Positions 34,169 through 42,446 of a stretch of 47,220 bases of DNA are shown here, in pieces; the first letter of the stretch is position 1, and each line of letters begins with the position of its first letter. The notes beneath the pieces were generated by a model. The model searched no databases. It had not been told where the DNA came from and saw only the letters and a list, made by a program, of their open reading frames with translations. The stretch comes from SHLQ01 sp964441145. GTDB taxonomy: Bacteria > Actinomycetota > Acidimicrobiia > Acidimicrobiales > SHLQ01. Made by a program: the position numbers and the translations under genes. The DNA lies in NCBI GenBank assembly GCA_964441145.1, contig CAYTUB010000012.1:1-47220 (forward strand). The letters are read 5' to 3'.

Positions 34169-35470
34169 TCATCTGGTTGCAACTCCGGCGGCGACGACGA
34201 GTTCACCGTCGTAGATCGTGTGGGTGACCTTTCCGGTCACCGTGCGCCCGTCATAGGGCGAATTGTGGCTTCGGCTCGCCATTGTTTGCCCGTCGATCAC
34301 CCACGTGTGATCGGAGTCAACGATGGCGATGTTGGCTCGGTTTCCGCTAGCGATCGGCAATCCGTGTCGATCGGCGATGCCGGCGATCTCGGCCGGTCGT
34401 GTGCTCATCAATCCGATGATCCGCTCGATCGGCAGGTCGAGCTCGTTCAGCGCCAACGCGAGCGCGCTTTCCAGGCCAAGCATTCCCGATGGTGCCTGGT
34501 CGAACGGGAACTCTTTGGTGTGCGGTTCGTGGGGCTGGTGGTCGGTGACGATGCAGTCGATGGTTCCGTCGACGAGCCCCGCCTTAATCGCCGCAACGTC
34601 ATCGGCGGTGCGAAGCGGAGGGTTCACCTTGAATACCGGATCGAAGGTGGAACACGCTTCATCGGTGAGCGTGAAGTGGTGAGGGGTCGCTTCGGCGGTC
34701 ACGTGCAAGCCTTCGGCTTTGGCCTGCCGGATCAGCTCAACAGACCCAGCGGTGGAGACGTGTTGAAAATGCAACCGCGCGCCCGTCATGCGGGCGAGCG
34801 CGATGTCTCTCGACATCATCAACGTCTCGGCTTCGCTGGGAAGGCCCTTCATGCCCAACCGGGTCGACCACGCACCTTCGTGCATGTGGCCGCCTGCGGT
34901 TAACGCTTCGACCTCGCAGTGTTGGGCCAACACGACCGGCGACCCTTCAGCTATTGCGTGCAGCCCAGTCGCGTACTCCATGATCGAGCGCATGATCGCC
35001 GGGTCCTGGACGCCTCGCCCGCCATCGGTGAAGATCCGCACGCCCTCGGCGGCTAGTTCGCCCATCGGGGTCAACAGCTCACCCTTTCGGCCTACGGTCA
35101 TTGCAGCAGCGGGCACTACTTCGCAGAGCGCTGTTTCGGCAATCTTGCGGACATCTCGGACAAGAGAGAGCGAATCGATCGCCGGGCTGGTGTTGGGCAT
35201 GGCAACCACGGCCGTGTACCCGCCGAGCGCAGCGCCCCGCGAGCCGGTCTCGATAGTTTCGGCTTCTTCGTTTCCTGGTTCCCGCAGGCACGTCTTCAGG
35301 TCGACGAGTCCGGGCAAGACCAGGGAACCCTTTGCATCGATGGTGTCCGCGTCACGAGGAATTGGCAGCTCTGCACCGACACCGGAGATTGTCGAGCCGG
35401 TGACCAAGACATCGGCTTCGACCATCCCGTCGGCGGTGAGGACCTGTCCGTTGGTAATCGCGATACTCAT
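34169..35470 (-). CDS. pyrC: Dihydroorotase homologue lacking metal ligands (probable pseudo-enzyme)
   Basis: Dihydroorotase closes carbamoyl aspartate to dihydroorotate. This 433-residue protein is clearly a type I member: GSLVLPGLVDL, then LREPGNEEAETIETGSRGAALGGYTAV, MPNTSPAID, and VTDHQPHEPHTKE. The HxH metal pair (normally DLHxHLREPG) reads DLKTCLREPG, giving K59 and C61. The bridging Asp of TDDG is Gly153 (TDGG). H187 (AQHCE), H240 (FQHVS) and D313 (TDHQ) remain. Three zinc ligands known from Aquifex and Bacillus enzymes are thus lost. It overlaps pyrB by four bases; Pseudomonas has a similar inactive dihydroorotase that is needed to assemble aspartate carbamoyltransferase, so a structural role fits. 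Another active copy must then exist elsewhere. Confidence 0.93.
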   Translation of the reverse strand: MSIAITNGQVLTADGMVEADVLVTGSTISGVGAELPIPRDADTIDAKGSLVLPGLVDLKTCLREPGNEEAETIETGSRGAALGGYTAVVAMPNTSPAIDSLSLVRDVRKIAETALCEVVPAAAMTVGRKGELLTPMGELAAEGVRIFTDGGRGVQDPAIMRSIMEYATGLHAIAEGSPVVLAQHCEVEALTAGGHMHEGAWSTRLGMKGLPSEAETLMMSRDIALARMTGARLHFQHVSTAGSVELIRQAKAEGLHVTAEATPHHFTLTDEACSTFDPVFKVNPPLRTADDVAAIKAGLVDGTIDCIVTDHQPHEPHTKEFPFDQAPSGMLGLESALALALNELDLPIERIIGLMSTRPAEIAGIADRHGLPIASGNRANIAIVDSDHTWVIDGQTMASRSHNSPYDGRTVTGKVTHTIYDGELVVAAGVATR

Positions 35471-36408
35471 GAGGCACCTACCTGCGCGGCACGATCGGCG
35501 GCCGCCGAATTCACGACGAGGTAGAGCACGGCCATGCGCACGATGACGCCATTGGCGACTTGGTTCAGCACGCGAACCCGAGGGTCTTGCGTGACCTCCG
35601 GCGAGATCTCGATGCCACGGTTCATTGGCCCGGGATGCATGATCAGTGAGGAAGCGGGCAGGGCCTTCGCACGGTTCAAGGTGAGTCCGAATGCTCTGTG
35701 GTATTCGCCCAGCGATGGGACGAGCGCCTGATTCATCCGCTCGTGCTGCATCCGGAGCAAATAGAGCACGTCGGTATCAGCCAAGACGGCATCGAGGTCG
35801 TGCGAGACCGATGCACCGAGCGCCTCGGCGTGCGTGGGCAGCAGGGTGGGTGGAGCAACGAGGGTGACCTCGGCTCCGAGCAGTTTGAACGCTTCGATGT
35901 TGCTGCGGGCAACCCTCGAATGACGGATGTCGCCGACGATGGCGATCTTTTGACCTTCGAAGGAGCGTCCCTCGGCGCGGATCGTGTAGCAGTCGAGCAA
36001 AGATTGTGTTGGGTGTGCGTGCCAGCCGTCGCCACCGTTGATCACCGACGCCGAAGCCCAGCGGGCGATCTGTCGTGGGGCACCCGATGATCGGTGTCGC
36101 ACGATGATTGCGTCGACGCCCATGGCTTCGATGGTTTCGACGGTGTCTCGAAGCGATTCGCCCTTGTTTACCGATGATGATGACGCGCTGAAGTTCATCA
36201 CGTCGGCGGACAATCGCTTCGCTGCGGTCTCGAAAGAGGTTCTGGTGCGGGTCGAATCTTCAAAGAACATCGACGCGACGGTCTTGCCGCGGAGGGCGGG
36301 AACTTTGGGGATCGGGCGCGCACAGACTTCGGCCATGCTGTCGGCGGCGTGCATGATCTCGTTGATGCCGTCGACGCCGAGCGCTTCGATCGTGAGGAGG
36401 TCTTTCAC
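35467..36408 (-). CDS. pyrB: Aspartate carbamoyltransferase catalytic subunit
   Basis: PyrB joins carbamoyl phosphate and aspartate. The product has FFEDSTRTRTSFETAAKRL near 49-67 (the STRTR carbamoyl-phosphate loop), the 80s-loop Lys in SSVNKGESLRDT near 78-89, IVRHRSSGAP near 104 (RHR in place of the common RHP), and HAHPTQSLLD near 131. The aspartate-binding region LLRMQHER and HPGPMNRGIE is intact. The start is GTG 36406-36408, overlapping the pyrR TGA; the long frame upstream is a shadow of pyrR. No regulatory chain gene pyrI is seen. The stop overlaps the pyrC ATG, so the two proteins are probably made in equal amounts and may form a complex. Confidence 0.97.
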   Translation of the reverse strand: MKDLLTIEALGVDGINEIMHAADSMAEVCARPIPKVPALRGKTVASMFFEDSTRTRTSFETAAKRLSADVMNFSASSSSVNKGESLRDTVETIEAMGVDAIIVRHRSSGAPRQIARWASASVINGGDGWHAHPTQSLLDCYTIRAEGRSFEGQKIAIVGDIRHSRVARSNIEAFKLLGAEVTLVAPPTLLPTHAEALGASVSHDLDAVLADTDVLYLLRMQHERMNQALVPSLGEYHRAFGLTLNRAKALPASSLIMHPGPMNRGIEISPEVTQDPRVRVLNQVANGVIVRMAVLYLVVNSAAADRAAQVGAS

Positions 36409-37016
36409 GACTCGCCCTCCCGTGTGCCTTCGTCGATGGGGACCCGGTCGCCGAGTTCGACGCCGTCGAGGGTGACCCGGACGCTTTCGTCGTTGGACGT
36501 GGGCAGGTTCTTGCCGATGTAGTCGGGACGGATAGGCAATTCGCGATGCCCTCGGTCGACCAGGACTGCGAGCTGGATCGTGCGAGGGCGACCAAAGTCG
36601 GTGACCGCGTCGAGCGCGGCGCGCACGGTTCGCCCGGTGTAGAGCACGTCGTCGCACAGCACCACGTGCTTGTCGGTCATGGAGAATGGAATCTTCGTTA
36701 CCTCGGGAAGCACCGAGGAGGTGGCGACGTCATCGCGGTGGAAGCTCGCGTCGACCGAACCGAGAGGCACGTCGACATCTTCTATGCCCGCGAGCGCAGC
36801 AGCGATAGCTCCTGCGATCGGCACTCCGCCGCGTTCCAGCCCGACCACGACGACGTCGTCGAGTCCGTGATTTCGCTCGATGATCTCGTGGGCCATGCGC
36901 TTGATGGCGCGAGAGATTTCATCGGCGTCGAGCACCTGCGTGCGAGGAACGAAACGGTGGAGCTTGCCTCTCCCAAAGGCGACCGCACTCGGGCGCCGGA
37001 GATCTGACTCAACCAC
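36405..37016 (-). CDS. pyrR: Pyrimidine operon regulator PyrR/uracil phosphoribosyltransferase
   Basis: PyrR binds pyr mRNA when UMP is abundant and represses the operon; it also has weak uracil phosphoribosyltransferase activity. The 203-residue product has QVLDADEISRAIKRMAHEI near 31-49, VVVGLERGGVPIAGAI near 60-75, and the PRPP-binding loop VVLCDDVLYTGRTVRAALDA near 118-137. The frame stays open upstream to 37478, but GTG 37014-37016 (VVESDLRR) follows a GGAGGA ribosome binding site. A matching PyrR-binding hairpin lies 8 bases upstream of that site (37035-37052), so translational self-repression is likely. Its stop overlaps the start of pyrB. Confidence 0.96.
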   Translation of the reverse strand: MVESDLRRPSAVAFGRGKLHRFVPRTQVLDADEISRAIKRMAHEIIERNHGLDDVVVVGLERGGVPIAGAIAAALAGIEDVDVPLGSVDASFHRDDVATSSVLPEVTKIPFSMTDKHVVLCDDVLYTGRTVRAALDAVTDFGRPRTIQLAVLVDRGHRELPIRPDYIGKNLPTSNDESVRVTLDGVELGDRVPIDEGTREGES

Positions 37017-37034
37017 GTTTCCTCCTGCTCGTTC

Positions 37035-37052
37035 CGGCCTCACGGGACCAGC
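37035..37052 (-). promoter_or_regulatory. PyrR-binding RNA hairpin in the pyr leader
   Basis: On the minus strand the RNA reads CUGGUC-CCGUGA-GGCCGG: a six-pair stem with hexaloop CCGUGA. The known PyrR site is ARUCCNGNGAGGYU with loop CNGNGA; here 12 of 14 positions match and the two exceptions form a compensating G-C pair. It lies directly upstream of the GGAGGA ribosome binding site of pyrR. Confidence 0.8.
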
Positions 37053-37146
37053 TTCACGAACAAATTTCACGGTAGTGGTTTGGCAGAGATTTCGCACCAC
37101 TCGGCACACGACTTTTGTCTCCAAGCCCCGAAATCGCCCCCGACAA

Positions 37147-37199
37147 AAGATTTGTCCCCCGTTTGATACCGCATAGGTTCCTAACGGGGGACAAATCTT
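37147..37199. repeat. 53-nt palindromic repeat, family A, copy 2
   Basis: The arms AAGATTTGTCCCCC and GGGGGACAAATCTT are perfect reverse complements (14 bp), with GTTTGATACC next to the left arm. The first 24 bases equal those of copy 1 at 23718. It lies 22 bases after the GNAT stop on the minus strand and upstream of the pyr leader. Confidence 0.88.
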
Positions 37200-37221
37200 C
37201 GGGTTTTGGCTGAGTCGGTCT

Positions 37222-37752
37222 CTAGGACGGTGTTGGGCTGACCAGTCGTCGGGCGAATGCTTTGCGCGATGACTGGGTGGGAAGTTCGTTCCACCCAGCG
37301 CCGCGTAGCAACGACAAGGCAGCGGGATTGCCCGGGTCGACCATGGCAACCAGCCCGCGCAGCGCCACGGCACCTCCGAGCCCGCACGCGAGGTCCAGCA
37401 TCGTTGAACCCAGGCCTTCGCCTCGTTTCGAGGCGGCGATCCAAAAGCCGAGCTCACCGACTTGCTGCTGTCGGTCAATCTGAAGCCCGATCTCGCCGAT
37501 CACCTCGCCATCGCGGACCATCACCACATCGACTCCGCTGCTATTGCTTCGCTGAGATGCGGTGCCCTGTATCCACGAGGTAGCGAGAGCATGCGTGGGT
37601 TCGGCTGGTACCGGGTTCCAGCGGGCGATCTCCGCGTCGTTCCACGCGGCGACAAGGACGTCGGCGTCATCGACATGCCACGGCCGGAGAGACACACCAT
37701 CGACATACTCGATCGATGCGCACACGTCGCCGATCGTTCGATTGTCGGTCAC
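37222..37752 (-). CDS. GNAT-family N-acetyltransferase
   Basis: The 176-residue protein has the GNAT fold of the RimJ/RimL-like group. After GVSLRPWHVDDADVLVAAWND (19-39) comes the central strand GEVIGEIGLQIDR and the acetyl-CoA site in LGFWIAASKRGEGLGSTML near 100-118 (RGxGLG, a variant of Q/RxxGxG/A), then a NPAALSLLRGAGW motif near 142-154. Proteins of this group acetylate ribosomal proteins, antibiotics or small amines; nothing shows which here. The start is GTG 37750-37752, 31 bases after nusB. It interrupts the usual nusB-pyrR adjacency of actinobacteria. Confidence 0.87.
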   Translation of the reverse strand: MTDNRTIGDVCASIEYVDGVSLRPWHVDDADVLVAAWNDAEIARWNPVPAEPTHALATSWIQGTASQRSNSSGVDVVMVRDGEVIGEIGLQIDRQQQVGELGFWIAASKRGEGLGSTMLDLACGLGGAVALRGLVAMVDPGNPAALSLLRGAGWNELPTQSSRKAFARRLVSPTPS

Positions 37753-37783
37753 TGGCTATAAGTCATCGACTAGTCGTCACTGG

Positions 37784-38191
37784 TTAATCGTCGCGGTGTA
37801 GCGACCCGAGCTTCACCAAGATGCCGTTGATAAAGGGCGCCGACCGTTCCGTCGAGTACTCGTTGGCGAGTGCAACGGCCTCAGAGACCACAGCGCTAGT
37901 CGGAACCGACGGACTGTGCAGTAATTCCCACAGGCCCATGCGCAAGATCGACCGATCGATACCGGCCATACGTGAGACGCTCCAGTCCTCGGCGACCTCG
38001 TCGAGTTGTGCGTCAAGCGTCTCGCTGTGATCGGCGATGCCTTGTGTGATTTGGGTCGAGTAGTCCTCGGCGTCCGCGCGATTTCGTTCCAGTACGTCAG
38101 CGAAAGAGTCGCCGGTCATGTCGACTTCATACAACAGCGCGAGAGCGGTCTCGCGATCTTCACGCCGTGAGAGCTGAAATGGATCGTTCAC
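37784..38191 (-). CDS. nusB: Transcription antitermination factor NusB
   Basis: NusB with S10 binds boxA RNA and supports antitermination in rRNA operons. The 135-residue all-helical protein starts SRREDRETALALLYEVDMTGD (9-29), and has DRSILRMGLWELLHSPSVPTSAVVSEAVALANEYST near 79-114 and the closing FINGILVKLG. Its ATG overlaps the stop of efp by four bases (ATGA), a usual arrangement of this block. No change of key residues is seen. Confidence 0.96.
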   Translation of the reverse strand: MNDPFQLSRREDRETALALLYEVDMTGDSFADVLERNRADAEDYSTQITQGIADHSETLDAQLDEVAEDWSVSRMAGIDRSILRMGLWELLHSPSVPTSAVVSEAVALANEYSTERSAPFINGILVKLGSLHRDD

Positions 38192-38751
38192 GCTCGTGAC
38201 TGATATTCGCCTGTGCGGGTGTCGACTTTGACGACATCGCCGATGTTGACGAACAACGGGACTTGGATGGTCTTGCCGGTCTCCAAGGTTGCGGGCTTGG
38301 TGCCACCCGAGGATCGGTCGCCCTGCAGACCTGGTTCGGTCTCCGCGATCGTGAGCTCGACCGAGGCTGCGATATCGGTGCCGATGATCTCCTCGCCGTA
38401 CAACAAGATCGTGGCGTTGCGGCCGTCGATGAGATAGTCGGCACTGTCGCCGAGCGTCTCGGGAGCAACGTTTCGTTGGTCGTAGGTGTCGTTGTCCATA
38501 AAGACGAAATCGGCGCCGTCCTTGTACAGCAGCTGCATTTCGCGCTTGTCGATCATTGCCCGTTCGACCTTCTCACCAGCACGGAAGGTGCGATCTACGG
38601 TCGACCCGGTTCGTACGTTCTTCAGCGTGCTGCGAACAAAGGCGTGACCCTTGCCTGGCTTGACGTGCTGGAAGGACTGGACCTGTACGAGATCACCGTC
38701 GAGGTCGAGGTGCATTCCGTTCTTTAGGTCGTTTGTTGTAATCGTGGGCAT
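38188..38751 (-). CDS. efp: Translation elongation factor P
   Basis: EF-P rescues ribosomes stalled on polyproline stretches, a fitting need since this window encodes several Pro-rich proteins. The KOW-like domain I has TNDLKNGMHLDLDGDLVQV and the tip loop HVKPGKGHAFVR with lysine 34. The OB domains II and III follow (FLNxxY-like VFMDNDTYDQ, then the end TGEYQSRA). At 187 residues it is complete. The actinobacterial type has unmodified lysine at the tip with a conserved Pro-Gly-Lys-Gly loop, as here. It lies between pepQ (24 bases upstream) and nusB. Confidence 0.97.
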   Translation of the reverse strand: MPTITTNDLKNGMHLDLDGDLVQVQSFQHVKPGKGHAFVRSTLKNVRTGSTVDRTFRAGEKVERAMIDKREMQLLYKDGADFVFMDNDTYDQRNVAPETLGDSADYLIDGRNATILLYGEEIIGTDIAASVELTIAETEPGLQGDRSSGGTKPATLETGKTIQVPLFVNIGDVVKVDTRTGEYQSRA

Positions 38752-38775
38752 GAGACTCCGTTCGGGGCTGCGGCG

Positions 38776-39855
38776 CTAAAGGTCGATGACGGGCTGTTTG
38801 GGGGTTCGCGTCAGCGTTTCAGATCCGGTACCGGTGACCAACACTGTGTCTTCCCAGCGCACGCCACCCTCGCCGGGAAGGTAGACGCCAGGCTCAACAG
38901 TGATGACATGGCCAGGGGCGAGCGTAGCAGTGGCCGCGGCGCTCACCGACGGTGCTTCATGAATATCCAAGCCCACACCGTGGCCGGTTCCGTGCGTGAA
39001 CCACTTGTCGAGTCCGGCACCGCTGAGGGACCCCCGACAGGCAGCATCGATGTCGCTGGCCCCAACCCCGGGTGCAACGGCGTCGACACCGGCCGCCTGG
39101 GCGTCGAGAACAGCGTCGAGTAGTTCTTGTTGGCGAGCGGTTGGCGAACCGAGAACAAACGAGCGGGTCATGTCGGACCGGTAGCCAGCGACCATTGCTC
39201 CTGCGTCGATGATGACCAGATCCCCTCGTTCAAGGAGGCGGTCGCCGGTTGCGTGATGTGGCCGTGACGCGTTTGGTCCAGATGCAACGATCGTGTCGTA
39301 GGCGATCCCCTCGCCACCCGCGTCGCGTACCGCTCCGGCGAAGACCCACGCGATATCTCGTTCGCGCTGGCCGGGCCGCAGGTGTTCCAACATCGTCGCG
39401 AAGGCCTGATCGGCAACCTGCGCGGCGTCTCGAATCGCCGCAGTTTCTTCGTCGTCTTTATGTTCTCGCAGCGATTCCACCACAGCAGAGGTTGGTTCCA
39501 CCGAGACGTTCTGCACACCGAGGAGCTCGCCAATCCGGTCAGCCGTAGTCCAGCTCATATGGTCGGCTTCCAGACCCAGCGAGGTCCCCGAGCCCACGAG
39601 TTCCGCCAGGACCTTGTGCCCCGAGCCTGGAGCGATCTGCACATCGAGTTGCGCCTCGCTGCGGAGTTCGTCTGCAACACGCTCTTCGTATCTGGCATCG
39701 GTAACGAGAACCCCTGATCCGTCTGCACGCACGAGGAGGTAGCCATGTGAGCCAGCGAAGCCGCTGAGGTATCGAATATTGCTTGGCGTGGTGATCAGGA
39801 GCGCGTCTTGTTGCCGGTTTGTGAGTTCGTTGGCAAGACTCGCCAGCCTGCTCAT
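38776..39855 (-). CDS. pepQ: Xaa-Pro aminopeptidase/dipeptidase (M24 family)
   Basis: This cytosolic metallopeptidase removes residues before proline. The N-terminal creatinase-like domain covers about 1-120 (SNIRYLSGFAGSHGYLLV). The pita-bread catalytic domain has the five metal ligands of M24: Asp in VIIDAGAMVAGYRSDMTRSF (two Asp), His in HGTGHGVGLDIHEAP, and Glu in TVEPGVYLPGEGG and GGVRWEDTVLV. ATG 39853-39855 overlaps the aroB stop as ATGA; an ATG 9 bases upstream is also in frame. The gene is a standard member of the aroB-pepQ-efp block. Whether it acts on dipeptides or longer peptides is not clear. Confidence 0.95.
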   Translation of the reverse strand: MSRLASLANELTNRQQDALLITTPSNIRYLSGFAGSHGYLLVRADGSGVLVTDARYEERVADELRSEAQLDVQIAPGSGHKVLAELVGSGTSLGLEADHMSWTTADRIGELLGVQNVSVEPTSAVVESLREHKDDEETAAIRDAAQVADQAFATMLEHLRPGQRERDIAWVFAGAVRDAGGEGIAYDTIVASGPNASRPHHATGDRLLERGDLVIIDAGAMVAGYRSDMTRSFVLGSPTARQQELLDAVLDAQAAGVDAVAPGVGASDIDAACRGSLSGAGLDKWFTHGTGHGVGLDIHEAPSVSAAATATLAPGHVITVEPGVYLPGEGGVRWEDTVLVTGTGSETLTRTPKQPVIDL

Positions 39856-40904
39856 GACAGCCATGCCTCGTAGCTGGCCTCGAGCACGGCCACATCGACA
39901 TCGTTGACCACTTCACACCCGGCCGGTCCATCGAGAATGAACGTCAAACCGGTGAGCGCCTTCTTGTCCCGCTGCATCACCGGAAGAAGTTCGGAGAACG
40001 GCGCCGCCGATGGTGCATGCATCGGCAGGTCATAGCTCGCGAGGACTCGACGATGCGTGGCAACCCGTTCATCGTCGATGCGTCCGAGGGATTGGGCAAC
40101 AACAGCGGCGTATCCAATACCGATGGCGACGGCTTCACCATGCAAAAGATCATGATTCCCCACGGTCTCGAGAGCGTGGCCGAGCGTATGGCCGTAGTTG
40201 AGCAGAGCCCGCAGGCCTCCTTCTCGCTCGTCACCGGAAACCGCTGCCGCCTTAATCGCTACCGACGCTTCGACGCGGTCGATCAGGTCCTCGGGACGCA
40301 ACCTTCCGTCGACCATTTCCCCTTCGGCGAGGGCGTTCATGGAGCCATCGTCAAGAAAATGGTATTTGGCCATCTCGCCGAGACCGGCCCGATAGTGCCG
40401 TTGGGGAAGCGTGTCGAGCATCGCGACATCACAGATGACCGCTGATGGTTGCCAAAACGCACCGACGAGGTTCTTCCCCTCGGGTATGTTCACGCCGGTC
40501 TTTCCACCGATTGCCGCATCGATTTGCCCGAGGAGGGTGGTCGACACATGGATAACGGGAACGCCGCGGTGATAGGACGCCGCTGCAAAGCCGGCAACGT
40601 CGGTGACGATTCCGCCACCCAGCCCAATCACCACATCGTTTCGGTTCAGTCCCCATTGCGCCCACGCACGACAAAGTTCTCCCACTGTCTCCAGCGACTT
40701 GTGTGCTTCGCCTTCGCCAATGGTGAAGACCCGCTGATCGAGGCCGGTATCGATCTCGATTCCGATGTTGGCCTGAGTGACAATGGCGGCTCGACGAGCT
40801 AGCGGTGGCAGGTGCTCGCGGACACGGTGCGCAATACCTGCACCAATTTCGACGGGATAGCTTCGCTCCCCCAGATCGACGGTGACGGTACGAAATTCGG
40901 ACAT
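39852..40904 (-). CDS. aroB: 3-dehydroquinate synthase
   Basis: AroB makes dehydroquinate, the first ring of the shikimate pathway, using NAD and a metal. The 350-residue product has VVIGLGGGIVTDVAGFAAASYHRG near 92-115 (NAD loop), then TTLLGQIDAAIGGKTGVN near 124-141, GLGEMAKYHFL near 178, and NYGHTLGHALE near 239, with metal-binding His. ATG 40902-40904 (MSEFRTVTVD) is preferred over codons further upstream. It lies between pilD and pepQ. aroC and aroK, its usual neighbours in actinobacteria, are not visible and could be in the N gap or elsewhere. Confidence 0.97.
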   Translation of the reverse strand: MSEFRTVTVDLGERSYPVEIGAGIAHRVREHLPPLARRAAIVTQANIGIEIDTGLDQRVFTIGEGEAHKSLETVGELCRAWAQWGLNRNDVVIGLGGGIVTDVAGFAAASYHRGVPVIHVSTTLLGQIDAAIGGKTGVNIPEGKNLVGAFWQPSAVICDVAMLDTLPQRHYRAGLGEMAKYHFLDDGSMNALAEGEMVDGRLRPEDLIDRVEASVAIKAAAVSGDEREGGLRALLNYGHTLGHALETVGNHDLLHGEAVAIGIGYAAVVAQSLGRIDDERVATHRRVLASYDLPMHAPSAAPFSELLPVMQRDKKALTGLTFILDGPAGCEVVNDVDVAVLEASYEAWLS

Positions 40905-40928
40905 ATGACGAGTGTAGGGCCACACCGG

Positions 40929-41765
40929 TCAGGCAAGGATGCCTCCGGAAGCCACCTGTTCACTAAAGAGCACAAGGCCAAAGGCGGAAATCGCGAGCGC
41001 CGGGCCAAAGGGGAACGCCGTCTTTAGCAACGGCACGACGCTGCCATCCTCTGGTGGCGGAAAGTCGGGGTCGGGTAGAAAGCCGTTTCCAAACTTTCGA
41101 CGCCCAACGCCAACGAGAATGCCCGAGAGGATTCCGAGAATGTTGCCGAAGATGATCGCCCAAATTACGAGTCGTGCCGCATCAACACCGCTATCTGCGA
41201 CCCAACCGAGAAACAATCCAAGTAGCAACGACAGCTTCACGTCGCCAAAGGCCAAGCCCGCGGGCGAGATGATGTTAAAGACCAGCATGATCAGGCCATA
41301 TCCCAAGGCGGTGAGAACAGCTCGCAGGATGTGATCGCCTGCTCCGCCCGATGCCGACAAGATGGCGATGACCACGATGGATATTGCCAGCGCCGGGAAG
41401 GTAAGCCGATCTGGCAACCGGTAGCGAACCATGTCCACTACCGAAAGCGCAATAAGGCTCGATGCGAAGAGCAACACCGGAATCAGCTGCCAACGAAATC
41501 CAACCACTCCAGCGGATACACCGAATACCACCGCCGTAGTAACGACGGTCGGGAGTCGAGACGCCGGGGCTGACGCGCCGCAATGGGGGCAAGCCGTAGA
41601 AGACGTTTGCACCGGGACGAGCGAGGTTGCGCTGAGGGTTCCCTCACACTTACGACACTGGAGAGGCGAACGACCTCCACCGGAGTTGTCTGGTACCCGT
41701 TCGGCAAGCAAAGCCAGCGCAAGGCCAGCGATCAGCCCAATGCCGCCAATCAGGATTGGGAGCAC
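40929..41765 (-). CDS. Type IV prepilin peptidase (A24 family)
   Basis: Membrane aspartic protease that cleaves prepilins. It has about seven hydrophobic helices and the two catalytic Asp: D111 in VVDMVRYRLPDRL and D175 in LAFGDVKL (the GxGD-like site, here FGD). The N-terminal cytosolic loop keeps four cysteines (C37, C40, C59, C62), as in proteobacterial PilD, where they bind zinc. The start is GTG 41763-41765, one base after the upstream gene's stop. The methyltransferase part of PilD is present only as the short N-terminal loop. No pilin gene is near. Its place beside aro genes is normal for actinobacteria. Confidence 0.9.
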   Translation of the reverse strand: MLPILIGGIGLIAGLALALLAERVPDNSGGGRSPLQCRKCEGTLSATSLVPVQTSSTACPHCGASAPASRLPTVVTTAVVFGVSAGVVGFRWQLIPVLLFASSLIALSVVDMVRYRLPDRLTFPALAISIVVIAILSASGGAGDHILRAVLTALGYGLIMLVFNIISPAGLAFGDVKLSLLLGLFLGWVADSGVDAARLVIWAIIFGNILGILSGILVGVGRRKFGNGFLPDPDFPPPEDGSVVPLLKTAFPFGPALAISAFGLVLFSEQVASGGILA

Positions 41766-41766
41766 G

Positions 41767-42446
41767 TCAGTCGCGACGCAAGAAATTCATGACACTGCCG
41801 CGATCGGTGTCGTCATCGTCGCCGATGAGGCCGCTGAGGGCGCCAAAAGGATCTTCATTGCTACTGTCGACTGCAGGTGGCGCAGGAGCCACTGGGGAAG
41901 CTGGGGCGGCTGAGGCGAAGGTGTCGTCGAGCTGCCAGTTTGCATCGTCACTCGGTGGCAGCGTTGCCGCAGCATCGAGATCGGCGCCCATCGAATCGAG
42001 GTCGTTGATGACCTCGCCGGCGAGCGCTTCGCTCGCCATTGGGGCGACAGGTTCTGCCGGAGCGGCAAACGCTTCAGGCGTTGGAGCCGCGGCCACGGCG
42101 GTTACAGGAGCTTGAGGAGCCGCTGACGGCGTGAAGTTCGTGCGATGGTTCGATACCCAACCGTCGTCCTCACCTGCGGCGGGTGCGGCAGGCGCTGACT
42201 CTTCAACAGCAAGCGACTCGACGAAGGAGCCCGACGTTACCGCTGGTTCCTCGGCAAACGCTGGGGCCTCGGCGACGGGCGCCGGAGCTTCGACTACTTC
42301 GGGGGCAGCAGGTGCGTCCGGGAAGACCAGGGCTGGTGTCTCCGCTACTGGTGCGGCTGGGACTACTGGAGCGGGCTCAGGCATGGGAGCTGGAGCAGGC
42401 TCAGGAATCGGAGCCGGAGCAGCCTCAGCAACAGGAGCAGGCTCAG
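41767..42446 (-). CDS. Ala/Pro/Glu-rich repeat protein, 5' end in assembly gap
   Basis: The visible C-terminal part (about 226 residues) is low-complexity: PEPAPAP-type repeats next to the gap, then Ala/Pro/Glu-rich sequence, and near the end acidic stretches such as EVINDLDSMGADLDAAA and GLIGDDDDTDRGSVMNFLRRD. The open frame continues past the apparent ATG at 42384 into the N run, so that codon is not the start. The tandem repeats probably caused the gap. I see no catalytic motif; it may be a disordered adaptor between membrane-associated neighbours (pilD follows one base later). Confidence 0.65.

Noticed and set aside
36405..37478. pyrR as a 357-residue fusion
   Set aside because: The upstream part is a shadow of the GNAT gene and crosses the palindrome and PyrR hairpin; GTG 37016 has a good ribosome binding site.
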